Below are positions 51,616 to 64,000 of a stretch of DNA of 64,000 nucleotides, piece by piece (the first letter of the stretch is position 1; each line of letters begins with the position of its first letter). Under the pieces are notes generated by a model that was not told where the DNA came from, searched no databases, and worked only from the letters and a program-made list of their open reading frames with translations. The stretch covers positions 1 to 64,000 of the forward strand of contig JAJEKB010025074.1 in NCBI GenBank assembly GCA_022393335.1, in the 5' to 3' direction. The position numbers and the translations under genes were made by a program. The stretch is from Macrotrachela quadricornifera (taxonomy: Eukaryota > Rotifera > Eurotatoria > Philodinida > Philodinidae).

Positions 51616-53784
51616 ATTGAAAGGAGCTTGATTAGTTCAATTTACAAAACAAAATAGAATGACCTTTTTATTTGTTTGTTTGTTTCTTTTTGTATATTGA
51701 TCTTGTTTTTATTCATACGTGATGATGATAGTAGTAGTTGTTATATTCATAATGATACTCTACTCGTGATAATATTAGTAGAATAGGAACGCTCCAGGAT
51801 GATACATTTTCCGTATCGAATATCAAGCAAAAACGTCGACTATATATGTGTGTAAACGTACTCGATCTTTAGCGTAGTGATGAGAACAACAACAAGAAGA
51901 TATTTTCTGATCTTTTTCTATCTCTCCCGTTCTCTTCGAGTGACTTGCATAATCTTGTGCTTTTCTTTTTTGCTGATACTAGCTGTCGCTTGTACAATTC
52001 CCTTCTCTCTCTCTTTCTGTTTCCTTTCTCTTCTGTCTCTGTCTCTCACACAATTCTCTTCCGTGCGCACGTCATTACATCACTGCGCTGACTTTCGTCA
52101 CTAGCGTATATAGGCGATCCTTGATGTGTGTGTATATATATGTGCGCCCCTTGGAAGATTGTTTCTTTCCTAAACTGCATGTAGATGTGTACGAACCATG
52201 CGTTCTCTGAAATAAGATGACAAACATTCGAGTCGATCAACATTTTTTTGATAGACCGACGTCCGCTCTTTGAGTGCTACGGAAGAAGAAGAATAAGAAG
52301 AAGATGATGGAAAGAAACAGAGAGAGAGAGAGAGGAAGAGAGAAAGAGCGAGAAGAAAATGGATTTTCCTTCTTCTTAGCAGTTGCTGTAACGATGATGA
52401 TGATGATGACGATGACGACCAAGATCACCGTTCGTTCTTATCATTATAAACAGGAACCAATGACTAACGTAGCGCATATAATATATAATGGAGTAATGAG
52501 TGATGGCCGAATCATCAACCAGAATTCCCATCTCTTACCAAATAAAATGGATGAATAAGTGGGAGGGTGTGAAAGAAGCTGCATGATTCCTTTCATCTCA
52601 TTTGCGTAGGCAACTTAAAGATATACAAATGTATATATGGATGCACTATCATACCAATGTGACCTCCAATGAACGTGGGCATCTGCATTACAATATACTT
52701 AATGATGATTTTATCATAAGAATAGAAATTATCTAATAGAATTGAAAAAAACAGTCAGACAATTGTTTTCTTCTATTTCAAAGGCTTTTCCATTAAAATG
52801 TATATTATATATTCATTGTTTTGATTTGCTTGACTTTTTCTTATTATATAAAAAAATGCCATCAATGTCCCATCCATTTCAGTAATCTTCTTTTCTTTCT
52901 TTTACTACAGTTGATTGAATTACTCTTCTGACTCCTTTCATCATTCAAGGTTTGACCGAGCATGCATCCATAAACATCTTCGCCTCTCATCATCATTTGT
53001 TGATGACGGATACCAACTATTAGAGATAACACATATATAACAGAAAAAGAGAGAAGAAGAGGGAGAGAGGGAAAAAGACAAAAAGTGTGAGATGTACATG
53101 CATCGCTTGAGATGTGCGAGTATGTGTGTCGCTTTATAGATATATTAAAAAAGACAACAACAGCAACAGCCCTCCTTCTTTTTTTGCTCGTCCTTTTTTC
53201 TTTTTCTTGTTATAATGTGTACGTGTTTCTTCGTGTTATTTGCACAACGATGATTGACATCACCCATGAGCAGCAGTAGCAGCCGCTCGGATATGGCGAC
53301 GTAAAGAATAGATATGGAAAAGGATGGGCAAAAAAAAAGAGGAATGGATGGATGGAGGGGGTGATTTTTGAAGGAGACATTTCTGCATTGTACAATAACG
53401 TCAAGAAAGAGTAGGAGAATGTTGCCATTTGTGTTTCAAGTGACTGGCGCACACACGCAAGACAACTATTATCATCATCATCATCATCCTTACAATAGAA
53501 ACAGTAGTTCTGGAGAATAGAAAGTAGAGAGAAAGAACCAACATATACATGCTGTGAGGGAAATGATACTATTCATTTTTTGTTGCTATGGCCTATATAT
53601 TATTTTTACGGCTTACAGATAAAAAATATAGAAATACTGAAAAATTAATCAATATATCAAAAAAAGATTTCGTTTAATTCTTTCTATTGTTTTTAATAAT
53701 TAATAAAAAGAAACCTGATTTATTTAATTGAAAAAAAAAAATTGATTAAAAAGTCTTGATTTACGCAACGAAAGAAAAAAGGTA
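51616..53784. other. Upstream region of the zinc-finger gene
   Basis: About 2.2 kb between the zinc-finger gene start and the C2orf81-like stop (both minus). It is rich in CT/GA tracts (for example 52318-52345) and TCA/ATC trinucleotide runs, with higher GC than the gene deserts. This suggests promoter and 5' UTR sequence. Open frames there are low complexity. Confidence 0.4.
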
Positions 53785-55867
53785 TTATGCTGATGTTGTA
53801 CTTGATCCAGACATAATAGGTGGTATTCTAGCAAGTCGATGTAATTTAGGAATTTGTGGATCTTGTTCGTTATCATCATCTTTATCATAATCTTTCGATT
53901 GACGTAATAAATCATTAGCGGTCTGTAATATAGCTAGGTTATTGCGTTGACCAATAGGCCTCAATGGACGGCTTTCATCATAGAAATTCGTATATTTTGA
54001 CATACCAGTCTATCAAAAAATGAATAAATACAATAGAAACATACGAAAAGATAAATGAAGTATTTACTTGATATCGTCGAGGATCGCCTTTTTTCAATCG
54101 AGCATCTTCATAAAGTACACCAGGTACTGGTTGAATAAGATCACCAACATCAGTTGATTGTTCTGGAAGTACTATAAGAAATTAAAAGAAAAAAAAACCT
54201 TTACTTTATGTAATCAAATAAAAATTTAAATAGACAAACCAAGTTTAACTGGTGCAAATTTTGGTTCACTTCGATCATGTTTGATTTGTTGCGATGATTT
54301 AACTGGTGATGGACGGATTTCAATCGTAGATTTTCGTGATTTAACAACATCACATTTAACATGAATACTATATAAATGACATAAAATCATAAAATACAAA
54401 AATAAATTCAATTAATCAAAACCTTCTTGGTGCAATTTTATCTGGATCAAGTTTAGCAATCGCAATAACATTACCATAATCATCAAGTTCCAATTCTCGA
54501 TATCCTGGTGGTCGACTGAGGATACTCTATATTTTAAAAAAAAAAAATGAATTAATAAAAAAAAGATTTTATATATAAATTTATACTTTAAGCATTGAAT
54601 GAGTTGCAATAGGAGCTTTTGAAATAGCTTCTTCAATATTTTGGTCATCAAATATTTTTGAATCCGCAGCTTTTTTATAACTTTTGGTAGTTGTTGTTTC
54701 AGTTACATTTGTTGTTGATGTTACAGCATCAGAACCAAGTTGAGATGATGCTTTCGGTGCAATTTTACGTCGTTGTTTTGTAGGTACTGTTACTGGAGTT
54801 GAATGTAAAGATGAATTATTTATATCTTTTTGTGATGGATAGATTAGACCAGATAATGGTTCAAGCTTTTAAAAAACAAATAATAAAAAATGTTTTCCGT
54901 TATATTATAATTAATTACTTTTGGTGGCTGTGTATGAATAACAAGTACATCATGATAGTAAGGTTTCTGTTCAATTAAAGGCCCGTTTTGAGTTAATGTA
55001 GATTCATTAGTATCAGTTTTAATCGATTGTTCTTGTTTTACTTGTTGATGTATGTTGGTAGATTCGTTAATTTTTGAAAGTTTTTTTGTTTGAGTACTTG
55101 AACGAGATGTATGTATTGAACTGGTAACTGATGAACCTGTTGAAGGACGTTGAATACGATCAATATTTTCAGATGGTACAATATGAACAGGAGCTGTTGA
55201 TGGACGTTCAGGAATTGATAATGGTGATTCTACATTACTGAATATGAAAGAAATCATCGATAGTATTGAAAGATGAATAAGAAACTTAAAAAAAAACCTT
55301 TGAGGACGTTCTTCTCGACATGCAGGCACAACACCTTCACCCCAATTATCCATAGTACATGGTACAGGTTCTAACACAAATAATAAATATGTTGAAAAAT
55401 CAAACTATTTATTGATTTCATACCTGAATTGTCTATCCAAAAATTTCCCGAAATTGGTTTTGGTTCATCTCTTTCCAGAAATGCCCACTAAATAGCAAAA
55501 TAAAAAAAAAGAAATAATAGTAAATTATAAGAATTTTCAAATATGCTTTTTTCTTCTTTACTTGAATAACATTAGATAGAGCATTTTCTGTCATCATTAA
55601 TGTAAATGATAATAATTGTTTTCGAATATATATCTGTTGAATTTGTTTTGATGTTTCTGTCCATATATTTTCAAATATATCAGCAATAAAATCTTCTGTA
55701 TCATCATTTTCTAATAATGATAACCAATCTGTTTCATTAAATTTGCCTGGAACTATTTCTACAACATTTGTTGGTTGTTTTTCATTTCTAGTTTGATCTT
55801 TTATAGTTGTTTTTGTACTTGATTTAGTTGTTTGACGCCCTTGTTTAGAACTAGTACGTGTGGTCAT
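53785..55867 (-). CDS. C2orf81: C2orf81 homologue (DUF4639-type protein)
   Basis: Nine exons (55562-55867, 55424-55487, 55298-55370, 54919-55237, 54587-54865, 54423-54526, 54240-54367, 54068-54171, 53785-54009) encode 533 residues. The N-terminal third matches the conserved part of vertebrate C2orf81 as I remember it: VEIVPGKFNETDW (human VDIVPGRLSEAEW), an acidic DFIADIF stretch, SFTLMMTENAL, WAFLERDE (human WRFLARDE) and PVPCTMDNWGEGVVP (human ACTTDSWAQGSVP). The remainder is Ser/Thr/Pro/Lys-rich and probably disordered, with short conserved-looking pieces (PPGYRELELDDYGNV, PGVLYEDARLKKGDPRRY). No membrane segment or signal peptide. Function of the family is poorly defined. It sits 230 bp downstream of the glycosyltransferase-like gene on the same strand. 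Confidence 0.8.
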
Positions 55868-56096
55868 ATTTTATTAATTAATAGTCGTATTGATGTGTTA
55901 GAAAATATTTGAAAATTATATTGAAATTGTCTTCATATAACCATTGATAATAAACCTTCCTTGACAACGTTTATTTAAAAGACTAAATTTTAAATACGAC
56001 ATCTTTTGCATTACAATAGATGGATGCATATGTTTAAATATGACAGATAAAAAAAAAGTTGATTTTTTTAAATAATTATTTTTATTATAAAAAAAT

Positions 56097-57203
56097 TTAA
56101 CAATAAATCCATTCTGGATGATTTTTTGGACGACATTCTTTAGGACATTCTCCAAATGGCATTTTTCCATGACCACAGCATGATCGTAGACAACCTACAA
56201 AACAATTCGTTTCATTAGCCGATGGTCGTTGTGTTGGAAATGGTTCTGTTTTATCTCCAAATCCAGTTGTACAATAAAAACTATCATGCGTAAGTATACT
56301 TGATCTTGCAAATGGCCAAATATGATCAGTAAGGAAAGATTGATCAGCACGGCCAACATAACGTTTAATTAATGTTTCATTATGAATTTTCTTGAGTATT
56401 GAACGAGATAAATTTCGATTAGATGATGGTCGAAAACCCCACATACCACCAAGCATACGTATACGATGTTTAGGATGATCACGCATAGAATGAAATGATT
56501 TATTTGAAGCTAACCATGCATTAACAGCTGCACGTTCACGTTGTGTCAATGCTGAATCAAGATCACGGCTCATCACTAAATAAATAGATAATTTTGAAAT
56601 ATTTACAATAAAAAAAACTTATTTTCAATCTGTTATTAGAATATTAAACTTACTAATATCAACTAATGGATCGCCAGCAGGTAAAAAACGCCAGATTTTT
56701 GGTGGTATAAACGTCTTATGATTCATATTACAAAAATCTACATTTGAATGTTTACATTCAATTGGACAAATAACATCTGTTACATTAATTGTACTATCAT
56801 GATAGATACGCAATATAAATTGATCTGGATATATTTTATTAACATCTTTGATGAGAAGTTGAAGATAATACAGTGATCGATGAAGTTCAAATTTTACAAC
56901 TTCTTTTGGACCAAAAAGACTAATTGATATAATACGTTGATAAGGACCTCGCCGTGTAGCATAATGACTACAAAATGATAGCTGTTGTTCATTAGATGAT
57001 AGATGAGAAGATAAACGTGGTAATTCAGGTCTTGAACATGTACAGTCAGATCGTCGACGATAATCAATGTTTACAGTTTTAATAACACCTGAAATATTAT
57101 TAAAAATTTGTAATAAAATATAAAAAATAAAACTGCCCAAAAAGCCTGCAAACAATGAAGAAATAAAACGGCCACGAGTTCGTGTAAATGGTAATAATTT
57201 CAT
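56097..57203 (-). CDS. Type II membrane glycosyltransferase-like protein
   Basis: Two exons (56654-57203, 56097-56575) encode 342 residues. A short basic N-terminus is followed by one hydrophobic anchor (about residues 16-35), then a lumenal domain: the usual Golgi type II layout. The core holds YYLQLLIKDVNKIYPDQFILRIYHD, CPIECKH, WRFLPAGDPLVDIMMSRDLDSALTQRE, FHSMRDHP and LGGMWGFRP. Acidic RDLDS after a variable DP is the kind of DxD-like metal-binding motif seen in GT-A enzymes. Many Cys (CCGHGK, CPKEC) suggest disulfides near the C-terminus. NxS/T sites occur (NVT, NET). Donor and acceptor sugars cannot be told. The intron splits the codon of the Met before MSRDLDS. Its second exon has a paralogue at 61719-62197. 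Confidence 0.7.
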
Positions 57204-58449
57204 TGTACACCTATAAAAACAATTTATTTTTTCGCTTGTATAATTTCATTTGGCTATATGATTGCATTCTTCACCTTATGAATTGAGGCATTGTTTGAAG
57301 TGAATTGTGTTAAAAAAAATATTTGAATAAATATTGTACTTTTTCAATTGATTTTTCGTTTACTATAGTCGCTTTCATATATAATGTTTAAAAATATGGT
57401 AGGAATCAATATTATGTCTAAAACGATAGTTATACAATGAAATGAGATGCATTGATGTGCAAATATTGATTTAGCCAAATAATTTTCAGGTAAAAAAGTT
57501 GCGTTGTTAGTGATATATAAATCTATTACTACTTATATGAATATGAATCTATTGATAAATCGTATGTATTCTTGATAGCTTTGATATCACAAAAACTTAT
57601 TTTGTACAACAAAATTTACATATGATAATTTAATTCTAACTAATTGAAAAATTTTTTCATAGGCCGAAATCAATGATGTCTAGATTAGTTTTACATAATT
57701 ATCCTTCTCTTTACATAAGACTTAGTTAGAATGAATATTGTATGAGAACCTTTATGAAAAAATTTGTTTAATATTATTTTAAACTCTAAAAATTTAACAT
57801 AATTTCTGTATAAAAAAATTGCTAATTTCATATTAATCTGACACAAATCTAGCGAAAAATAACAAGTAGCATAGAATATTATTTGCGCCAGTAGACGTCA
57901 CATTTCCATATCTTATTCTCTATCTTTTTTGCTCCATTTATTCTTTTTTTCAATTGCTATGCTTTTATTTCAATGATGTTGAATAGATTTGTATAAATAG
58001 GAGAGTAATTCAGATCAATACTGTTTTATTCAATATATACCTATACTCGTTTTTTTTTGTGTTTCATTCTTTTTCTCGAGGCTGTTTTCACAGTATGACA
58101 GACAAACAAATTTTTAATTCTACTACTTACGTGCAATTTAAAGCAGTATGACTACAGAATGGAGACAATATTTGCATCAATATTGAAATAATTAAATCTT
58201 TTATAAGATTTATTCATGTATACTCTTTAAACAATCAGTTCGTTCTAGTAGAATTTTTGCCAAATAATCGAAAAACTTAATTAATCTATCACATCGTATG
58301 AATTATAAAGACAAAAATTAGTTTTATTAATTACTTTCAAAAAGCTAATAATTGATTTAAATTCTGTATAGTAGACAAAATGTATTAAAATGTGGTATAG
58401 GCTTACTAAAATTGAAAAATACAGATTAAATGAACTAGATATTATCAAT

Positions 58450-58530
58450 GTAATGTCTATCTTGATTATTCAAGATTTTATTTTATTTGGTATATCATTA
58501 ATAGTAATATTTTAATTAGATAGACATTAC
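58450..58530. repeat. Short inverted repeat (possible MITE relic)
   Basis: GTAATGTCTATCT (58450-58462) and its exact reverse complement AGATAGACATTAC (58518-58530) enclose about 55 bp. The element is small and could be chance or a miniature element relic. Confidence 0.4.
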
Positions 58531-61035
58531 TAAAAATTGTATAATTGTAGAAGATTTTTAAACCCTAACGATTGATATACATGAAATGAAAACTACACTA
58601 TATTAAAAAATTGAGAAATCCACGAAAAATGAAGCATGCACACAACTAGTTTCCTCTATGCACTTAGTTTGGTTTAATACAATCTATTTAGTCTCTTTAG
58701 TATCTATAAAAATAGTAAAATGCAAGCACTGCGAAAGTGGAGAAATGTACACGTCCAATAAATGAAAAATTTGGTCTTTTTAACTATAAGAGATAGACAA
58801 TATTATTTGTTAATTTTATTATTGAATATTCAGAGACAAGATTTAACTTGATACTATACATGTTGTACTGTCATTCGGATCGTAAAAAATGGGAATGGGA
58901 AACGAACACTTTTCTGGCTTTAGAAATCTTGATAGAAGATGACTTTGTATTAACCGGAATATAGATTGCTGGAGAAAATTTTCTTAGTGAGTTTTTATGC
59001 TCAATTTTGTTCCACTTTTCAAAAATGTTTGCCTCAAAAACTATGGTTTTCTGATAAATTTTTAATTTGATGACTCCTTATCATATCAACCTTCGATACG
59101 AAAGATGCTTTCAAGTTTATGTTCATCTTTCAAAGTAAACAATAATTGAAAGTATAGCTATCTTCAGTGGCTAGATATAAAATACGAATTATATATATTT
59201 ATTTCGACACTTAAATAAAGCTATCTTCGTATTATATTGTATAATCCATCTTTTCAATGAGCCTTTGTAATAGTGTTCCATAAAAGCTGTCATCATAGGT
59301 TTTTATAGATTTTCTGTTGAATACTGTCCTAAAAAACTGCCGCCTTTGCTGGCATGTTCTTTTGAAAAATACTGAATTAATAGTTTCAATACAGTCATTT
59401 TGTCATGAGAAAATAATGATTTTCGTAAGTAGAAAAAACTTGTCAGTGCCTGGCATTGTAAGAAGTTGATTTTTACATCTGTAAGAAAATTTTTTTTATC
59501 TCTTTCGCTACATTTCGAAGCCAAATACACTCCTGGTTATCGTTAGATGATACTTTATCTTGCACATATCTGTCAAAACTTTTAAGACAATTATACCTCC
59601 TCCCCTTTACATAATCTTAGACTGTTCGCATGATCATTGCTAAAGGAATTAAAGGAACAATAGAAACAATACCTCAGGAATAACAAGGTATGCATTATTG
59701 TATTCTGATATGACTTTACTTCCTATTTTGAGTATGGGAAGGGATGAGAAAATATAGAAAATTAGACAGGTGCATGTTTAATTTCTCGGAAACAGATGAA
59801 AAAATTTCCTGTAAAAAAGTAAATTGATGAGTAAGCTCATTCAATTGATGACCTCTAATCAACTTCATATTTTGATAATATACAGAGCTTATAGGGTAGA
59901 TAAAAATTCTGCAAGGATTCGTATAATTATTGTTATATTTCGTAGAAATAAAGATAACAAGCACCCACAGAAATTATATCGTTCTGTGTTTTTTTATAAT
60001 TCTGTTCTTTTTATATCTCAATTGAAGAAAATTGTTATAAGCGAAATTCTTTTTTTTAAAAAATTCATCTGATAATATAGACTAAATGTTCGTTTCAATT
60101 ATTAGGAATTTATATATCATTTTTCATTTATTATTATTCTCACTCAATATCGAGATAGAGAAGTATCATTAAAATACTTACTATTGAAAAAAAACATTGT
60201 TGTCTCCACACATATCAAAATATGACTACTTACAGTACTTTCCATTTTCGTCGAAAATTGATTTTTGATAAAAATAATTATCCTCAAAATGCCAGCAAAT
60301 GAATGAGTTTATGATCGAAAACAGATCTAGATCGAATAAAATAGGTCTTTTATAAGATACTTTACTTAAAGTAATTAGTTTATTACCAATTCAGATAGTT
60401 ACAAACTCGATTAGTAATCAAATCATTTATTAACGAAATTAAGATAAATGTTATCTGCTTCACCATTTATTGAAAATTAAGGCCAATATTAAAATACAAC
60501 TTCATATAAATCCACATATGTATATGTATTCATGTTATTTATTCACATATTTCATCCTAAGTTCCTCACCCATATTGACTCCTTCCAGTTGATTCTTAGC
60601 CCTTGAGGAGAAAAGAAGAACGGTGGACGTTTTTGTTGATTTGATCGAAGAAAAAATGCAGAAATTCGAAGTATAAAAAAAAAAGGGTATACAGTAATTG
60701 GAACACATACTAATTATGTATAAATACAACGTATGGATCTTTCTCTAAATTAGTCTCGAAGTTTTAATGAGAATGAAGCTAATTAAAGCAGATTAAAAAC
60801 AAATGTGAAATTGTTTCTTTCATGATTAATTGTTTCGACATATTTGTTTTTGTTAAATCATCAGTTATCGTGAGGATGTTAATGAGGAAGCAAGTGTTGA
60901 AAAGAGATATGTGAATAGAGTAGAATAAATGCATATGCATACGTGGATTTATATGGAGAAGTGTTCTTATATTCACTTCAGTTTTTAGCAAATGGTGAAG
61001 TAGGGAACATTCCTTAAAGTTTTGTACGCAAGCGC

Positions 61036-61115
61036 CTTAGTAACTAACTAACTGACTTGGTGATGAATTAATTACGTAAAACAAGTGTTTGATAAAGACT
61101 GATCATATTCAATCT
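61036..61115. repeat. Dispersed repeat fragment related to 15813-15888
   Basis: CTTAGTAACTAACTAACTGA, then TTGGTG, AATTACGTAAAA and GATCATATT, follow the same order and spacing as at 15813-15888. No coding capacity. Confidence 0.4.
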
Positions 61116-61718
61116 AGATCTGTTTACGATCATAAAATCATTTTTCGAATTTCATCTTGAGAGTAACTGCCATCAGCGAAAATGGTCTATATCCTTTGTA
61201 CATCCTCTCATATTCTATGATTAATTTGGTATCATAAGAAATGAGATAGTCGAACTAAAGAAAGAAAAAGTCCAGATATTCATTATTGTCATTGAGAACT
61301 GTACAATAACATTACCAGTAATAATAAAACAATTAACCAGCAAAGCTTTTTTTTCTCCATCTGCACAATACCCACTCTGTGGTAACTGATATTTTTATAG
61401 CAAGTAAGTATATATATGAGATGGATGGCCAAACAAGGTTCCCGGTCGTGGAAATATATACTCATTGATATATACAAAAAAAAACAATCAGAAATATAGA
61501 GTGATACCATTTCTATAGAAACTCATTACCTTTATTTCTCTAAGATATAGAGAGATAATTGCACGGATTTTTGTAGAATTTTCATCTACGTTATAAGTTC
61601 TGTCTATGAATTAGATATGACATATATTAAAGTTCTCAGTTGAATAGATTTCTTAATTAGATATATGTAAATATTCTTCATGTATAAACATAAAAAAACA
61701 CACGAGACGAACACAGAT

Positions 61719-62197
61719 TTAACAATAAGTCCATTCTGGATGATTTTTTGGTCGACATTCTTTAGGACATTCTCCAAATGGCATTTTTCCATGACCACAA
61801 CATGGTCGTACACAACCTACAAAACAATTTGTTTCATTAGCCGATGGTCGTCGTGTTGGAAATGGTTCTGTTTTATGCCCAAATCCACGTTTGCATAAAA
61901 AACTATCATGTACAATAACACTTGCTTTTGCTAGCGGCCAAACATGAGAAGCAAGAAATCCTTGATCTGCACGACCACCATAACGTTTAATTAATGTTCG
62001 ATTGTGAATTTTATTGAATATTAAACGAGATAAATTTCGATTAGATGATGGTCGAAAACCCCACATACCACCAAGCATTGGTACACTATGCAGAGGATGA
62101 TCACGCATAGAATGAAATGATTTATTCGAAGCTAACCATGCATTAACAGCTGCACGTTCACGTTGTGTCAATGCTGAATCAAGATCACGACTCATCA
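61719..62197 (-). CDS. Partial paralogue of the glycosyltransferase-like gene: exon 2 only
   Basis: An uninterrupted 479-bp segment corresponds to exon 2 of the gene at 56097-57203. Aligned by eye, 132 of 159 residues match (27 differences, about 83 percent), including MSRDLDSALTQRERAAVNAWL (in two runs), LGGMWGFRP and the Cys-rich C-terminus, and the stop is at the same place. A splice acceptor (ttatatag) is kept directly upstream. Similarity stops right after the stop codon. I find no copy of exon 1 (membrane anchor) up to 64000, so this is either the 3' exon of a gene with a long first intron running out of the window, or an exon-only duplicate. The intact frame argues against a long-dead copy. 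Confidence 0.7.
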
Positions 62198-64000
62198 CTA
62201 TATAAATTCATTAAATGAAAAAATATTTTAAATTATTCACTATCAAATATCTATAATAACTATCATTCATATTTAGAAATAAATATTTTTTTGTATTGTA
62301 ATATAAAACGTTTCTATCATGAAAAAATGTATCATAAAAAGTATTAAGATATACTTATACTAATGTTCTATTATCAGAATATATATTGTTTTTATTTTAT
62401 AATGCTTGAGAATATGAGATATACACATTTGAATTTACGTGATGTAGTCATATTTTTCGATTATCTTTCAATAATAAGATAGTGGATTCGGATAAAAATG
62501 AAAATGACATTTATTGTTCTTCTTCCTTTACTTTAGATTACCTTTTCAACTTGTTGCAAGATAATCATATGATTTTTTTTTCTATTATTTATTATAGTCA
62601 AGTCAACAAACACATGCTTTTATCAAACAATAATTATAGAATGGGAGAAAAAAATCTTTAAATTAGTTATCAACAGAACATGTATTTATTTACTCTTGTA
62701 TAAAATTTTTTTGATATTTATTGGTTTCAAACATAATACTAATTATCATTTTCATCTACATAATCACCCATATAATGATGATACTTATTATAAATTCAAT
62801 AACTTCTGATGAAATTTGTTCTATAACATTTCAACATACTTCATCAGAAATTATCTTGGTTTACTATTAAAATGATAGAAAATATTTTATATTTCTTTTA
62901 TAGGCTATACCTACTCTATTCTATAATATTTTTAATCTCAGCACTACAAAATATAGATTGTGCTTACTAGGAACGTAACCAGAAATAATGTACATGATCT
63001 CTGTGATAGGTAGTGGTGAAACTGTTTCGCTCTTGTGTGAAAAATTAACTCTATTTCGTAATTTGAGAATGAATTTATTATAATAAAGACGCAGTATAAA
63101 TTCGTTCTCAATTCAATTTTTGGTGTTGATAACAAGATAATCGCGTAAATATTTAATGCTTATTTCAGCAGACAATACCGTCAAAAACGCAATTTTTCTT
63201 TAAAAAGTATAAAATATTTTTGTCAAAAAATTATATAAACTCATATCGGAGGAGCTTACGTTTTACGAGTGCAAACGCAAAATGAACTTAGTTGGCTTGT
63301 ATTCAAAGCCGTCAAAGACGTTTAGATTTTGGATAGTAATTTCAAAAACAGAAGATCACTGCAAAAGGTGAAAGAAAGCTTTATTGTTTGAGGCAAATGA
63401 AGGAATAAAACTTTATTCCTGAATGGAGGCCAAATGAAGAGAAGAGAGTTATCGATTAGAAAAAAATTTATCAAATTAACTAGTTGATCAATAGTGCAAA
63501 AAAATTGAGCTTAAAAAAATATGCTTTCTAAAGATATCTCCCAGATTTTTCATTTTATTACATTGTAAATGAATTAGAGAGTGGTTCGAAGGCTTTAATT
63601 CTCTTTATTGTAACCTTGTGTATACTACATCACATATATTCTAAGTTTACTGGAATATACAGTTTTATAGGAATATATTAAAGCTATAATCACACAAAAA
63701 ACAAATCTAATTAATAAGATGTAATGAAAAACTATTGTTATTTTATTAATTATGACAAAACATTTTCATCGTACATTTTTAGAAAATAGAAATATTATTA
63801 CTGTGTGCAAAGGATTCAGAGGAGAACAAATTTTTGTTTTCATGGTGCTTTAATAGTTATTTTGGTATGTATACATATGGTACAAAGAAAAAACACTGAA
63901 AGTAAAAAAATACCGACAGCTCGAATCGATTTGAAACTTTCTTAGTCGCCATATTTTTTAAACTTTAGAATATATACAGTTTTCTAGCTTTTAAAAAAGG
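62198..64000. other. No gene seen
   Basis: AT-rich sequence upstream of the partial glycosyltransferase copy. No counterpart of its first exon and no other supported coding region is visible. The open frame 62944-63135 (minus) has no recognisable content. Confidence 0.5.

Larger units (their letters stand above)
57204..61718. other. Gene-free AT-rich region between two related glycosyltransferase sequences
   Basis: About 4.5 kb. No supported gene; small open frames (for example 59303-59530 and 59824-60072) lack features. A short hairpin lies at 58450-58530, and a dispersed repeat fragment at 61036-61115 resembles 15813-15888. Confidence 0.5.

Noticed and set aside
52274..52558. Frame of 94 residues starting in a GA-rich tract
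   Set aside because: Its first third is Lys/Arg/Glu low complexity from a GA microsatellite, followed by a Met/Thr run; no support as a gene.

Overview
The window reads as intron-rich, very AT-rich nuclear DNA of a small-genome invertebrate animal. Most introns are about 45-80 bp, with GT-AG borders and T-rich acceptors. The gene set (perlecan, polycystin-1-like channel, amidated neuropeptide precursor, PKA-type kinase, PCBP, C2orf81 homologue) is metazoan. My best guess is a bdelloid rotifer (Rotaria or Adineta type), from intron size, base composition and gene style. That is inference; no sequence here proves the taxon.

Layout. (1) 1-12578, plus strand: the 3' part of a perlecan-like basement-membrane proteoglycan (Ig, LDLa, laminin-EGF/laminin-IV, long Ig array). 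It has many phase-1 micro-exons and a choice at about 8.7 kb between a short basic C-terminus and splicing into more Ig exons. (2) 16550-24988, plus strand: four intronless genes for small single-pass membrane proteins with a CC-basic juxtamembrane motif; three carry PPxY motifs. A decayed mariner element (18310-19561, both inverted ends and TA duplications visible) and a large inverted repeat (19974-20743) lie between copies 1 and 2. (3) 25349-32142, plus: a compact polycystin-1-like gene (GPS, PLAT, polycystin channel). (4) 32971-33440, minus: a neuropeptide precursor with three predicted peptides of consensus [F/Y]-G-x-L-amide. (5) 34503-36455, plus: a divergent PKA catalytic-subunit-like kinase. 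(6) 36456-43182: about 6.7 kb upstream of a PCBP-type triple-KH protein gene (43183-44924, plus). (7) 44925-50176: gene-poor. (8) 50177-51615, minus: a two-finger C2H2 protein with an N-terminal paired-cysteine/coiled-coil module. (9) 53785-55867, minus: a C2orf81 homologue. (10) 56097-57203, minus: a type II membrane glycosyltransferase-like protein, whose second exon alone occurs again, open and spliceable, at 61719-62197.

The genes are not an operon and mostly have unrelated roles. The strongest leads for undescribed biology are the tandem CC-basic/PPxY membrane-protein family, the [F/Y]GxL-amide neuropeptide precursor, and the alternative C-terminus and symmetric micro-exons of the perlecan gene. 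All exon borders were read by eye from splice motifs and phase. They are predictions without transcript support.
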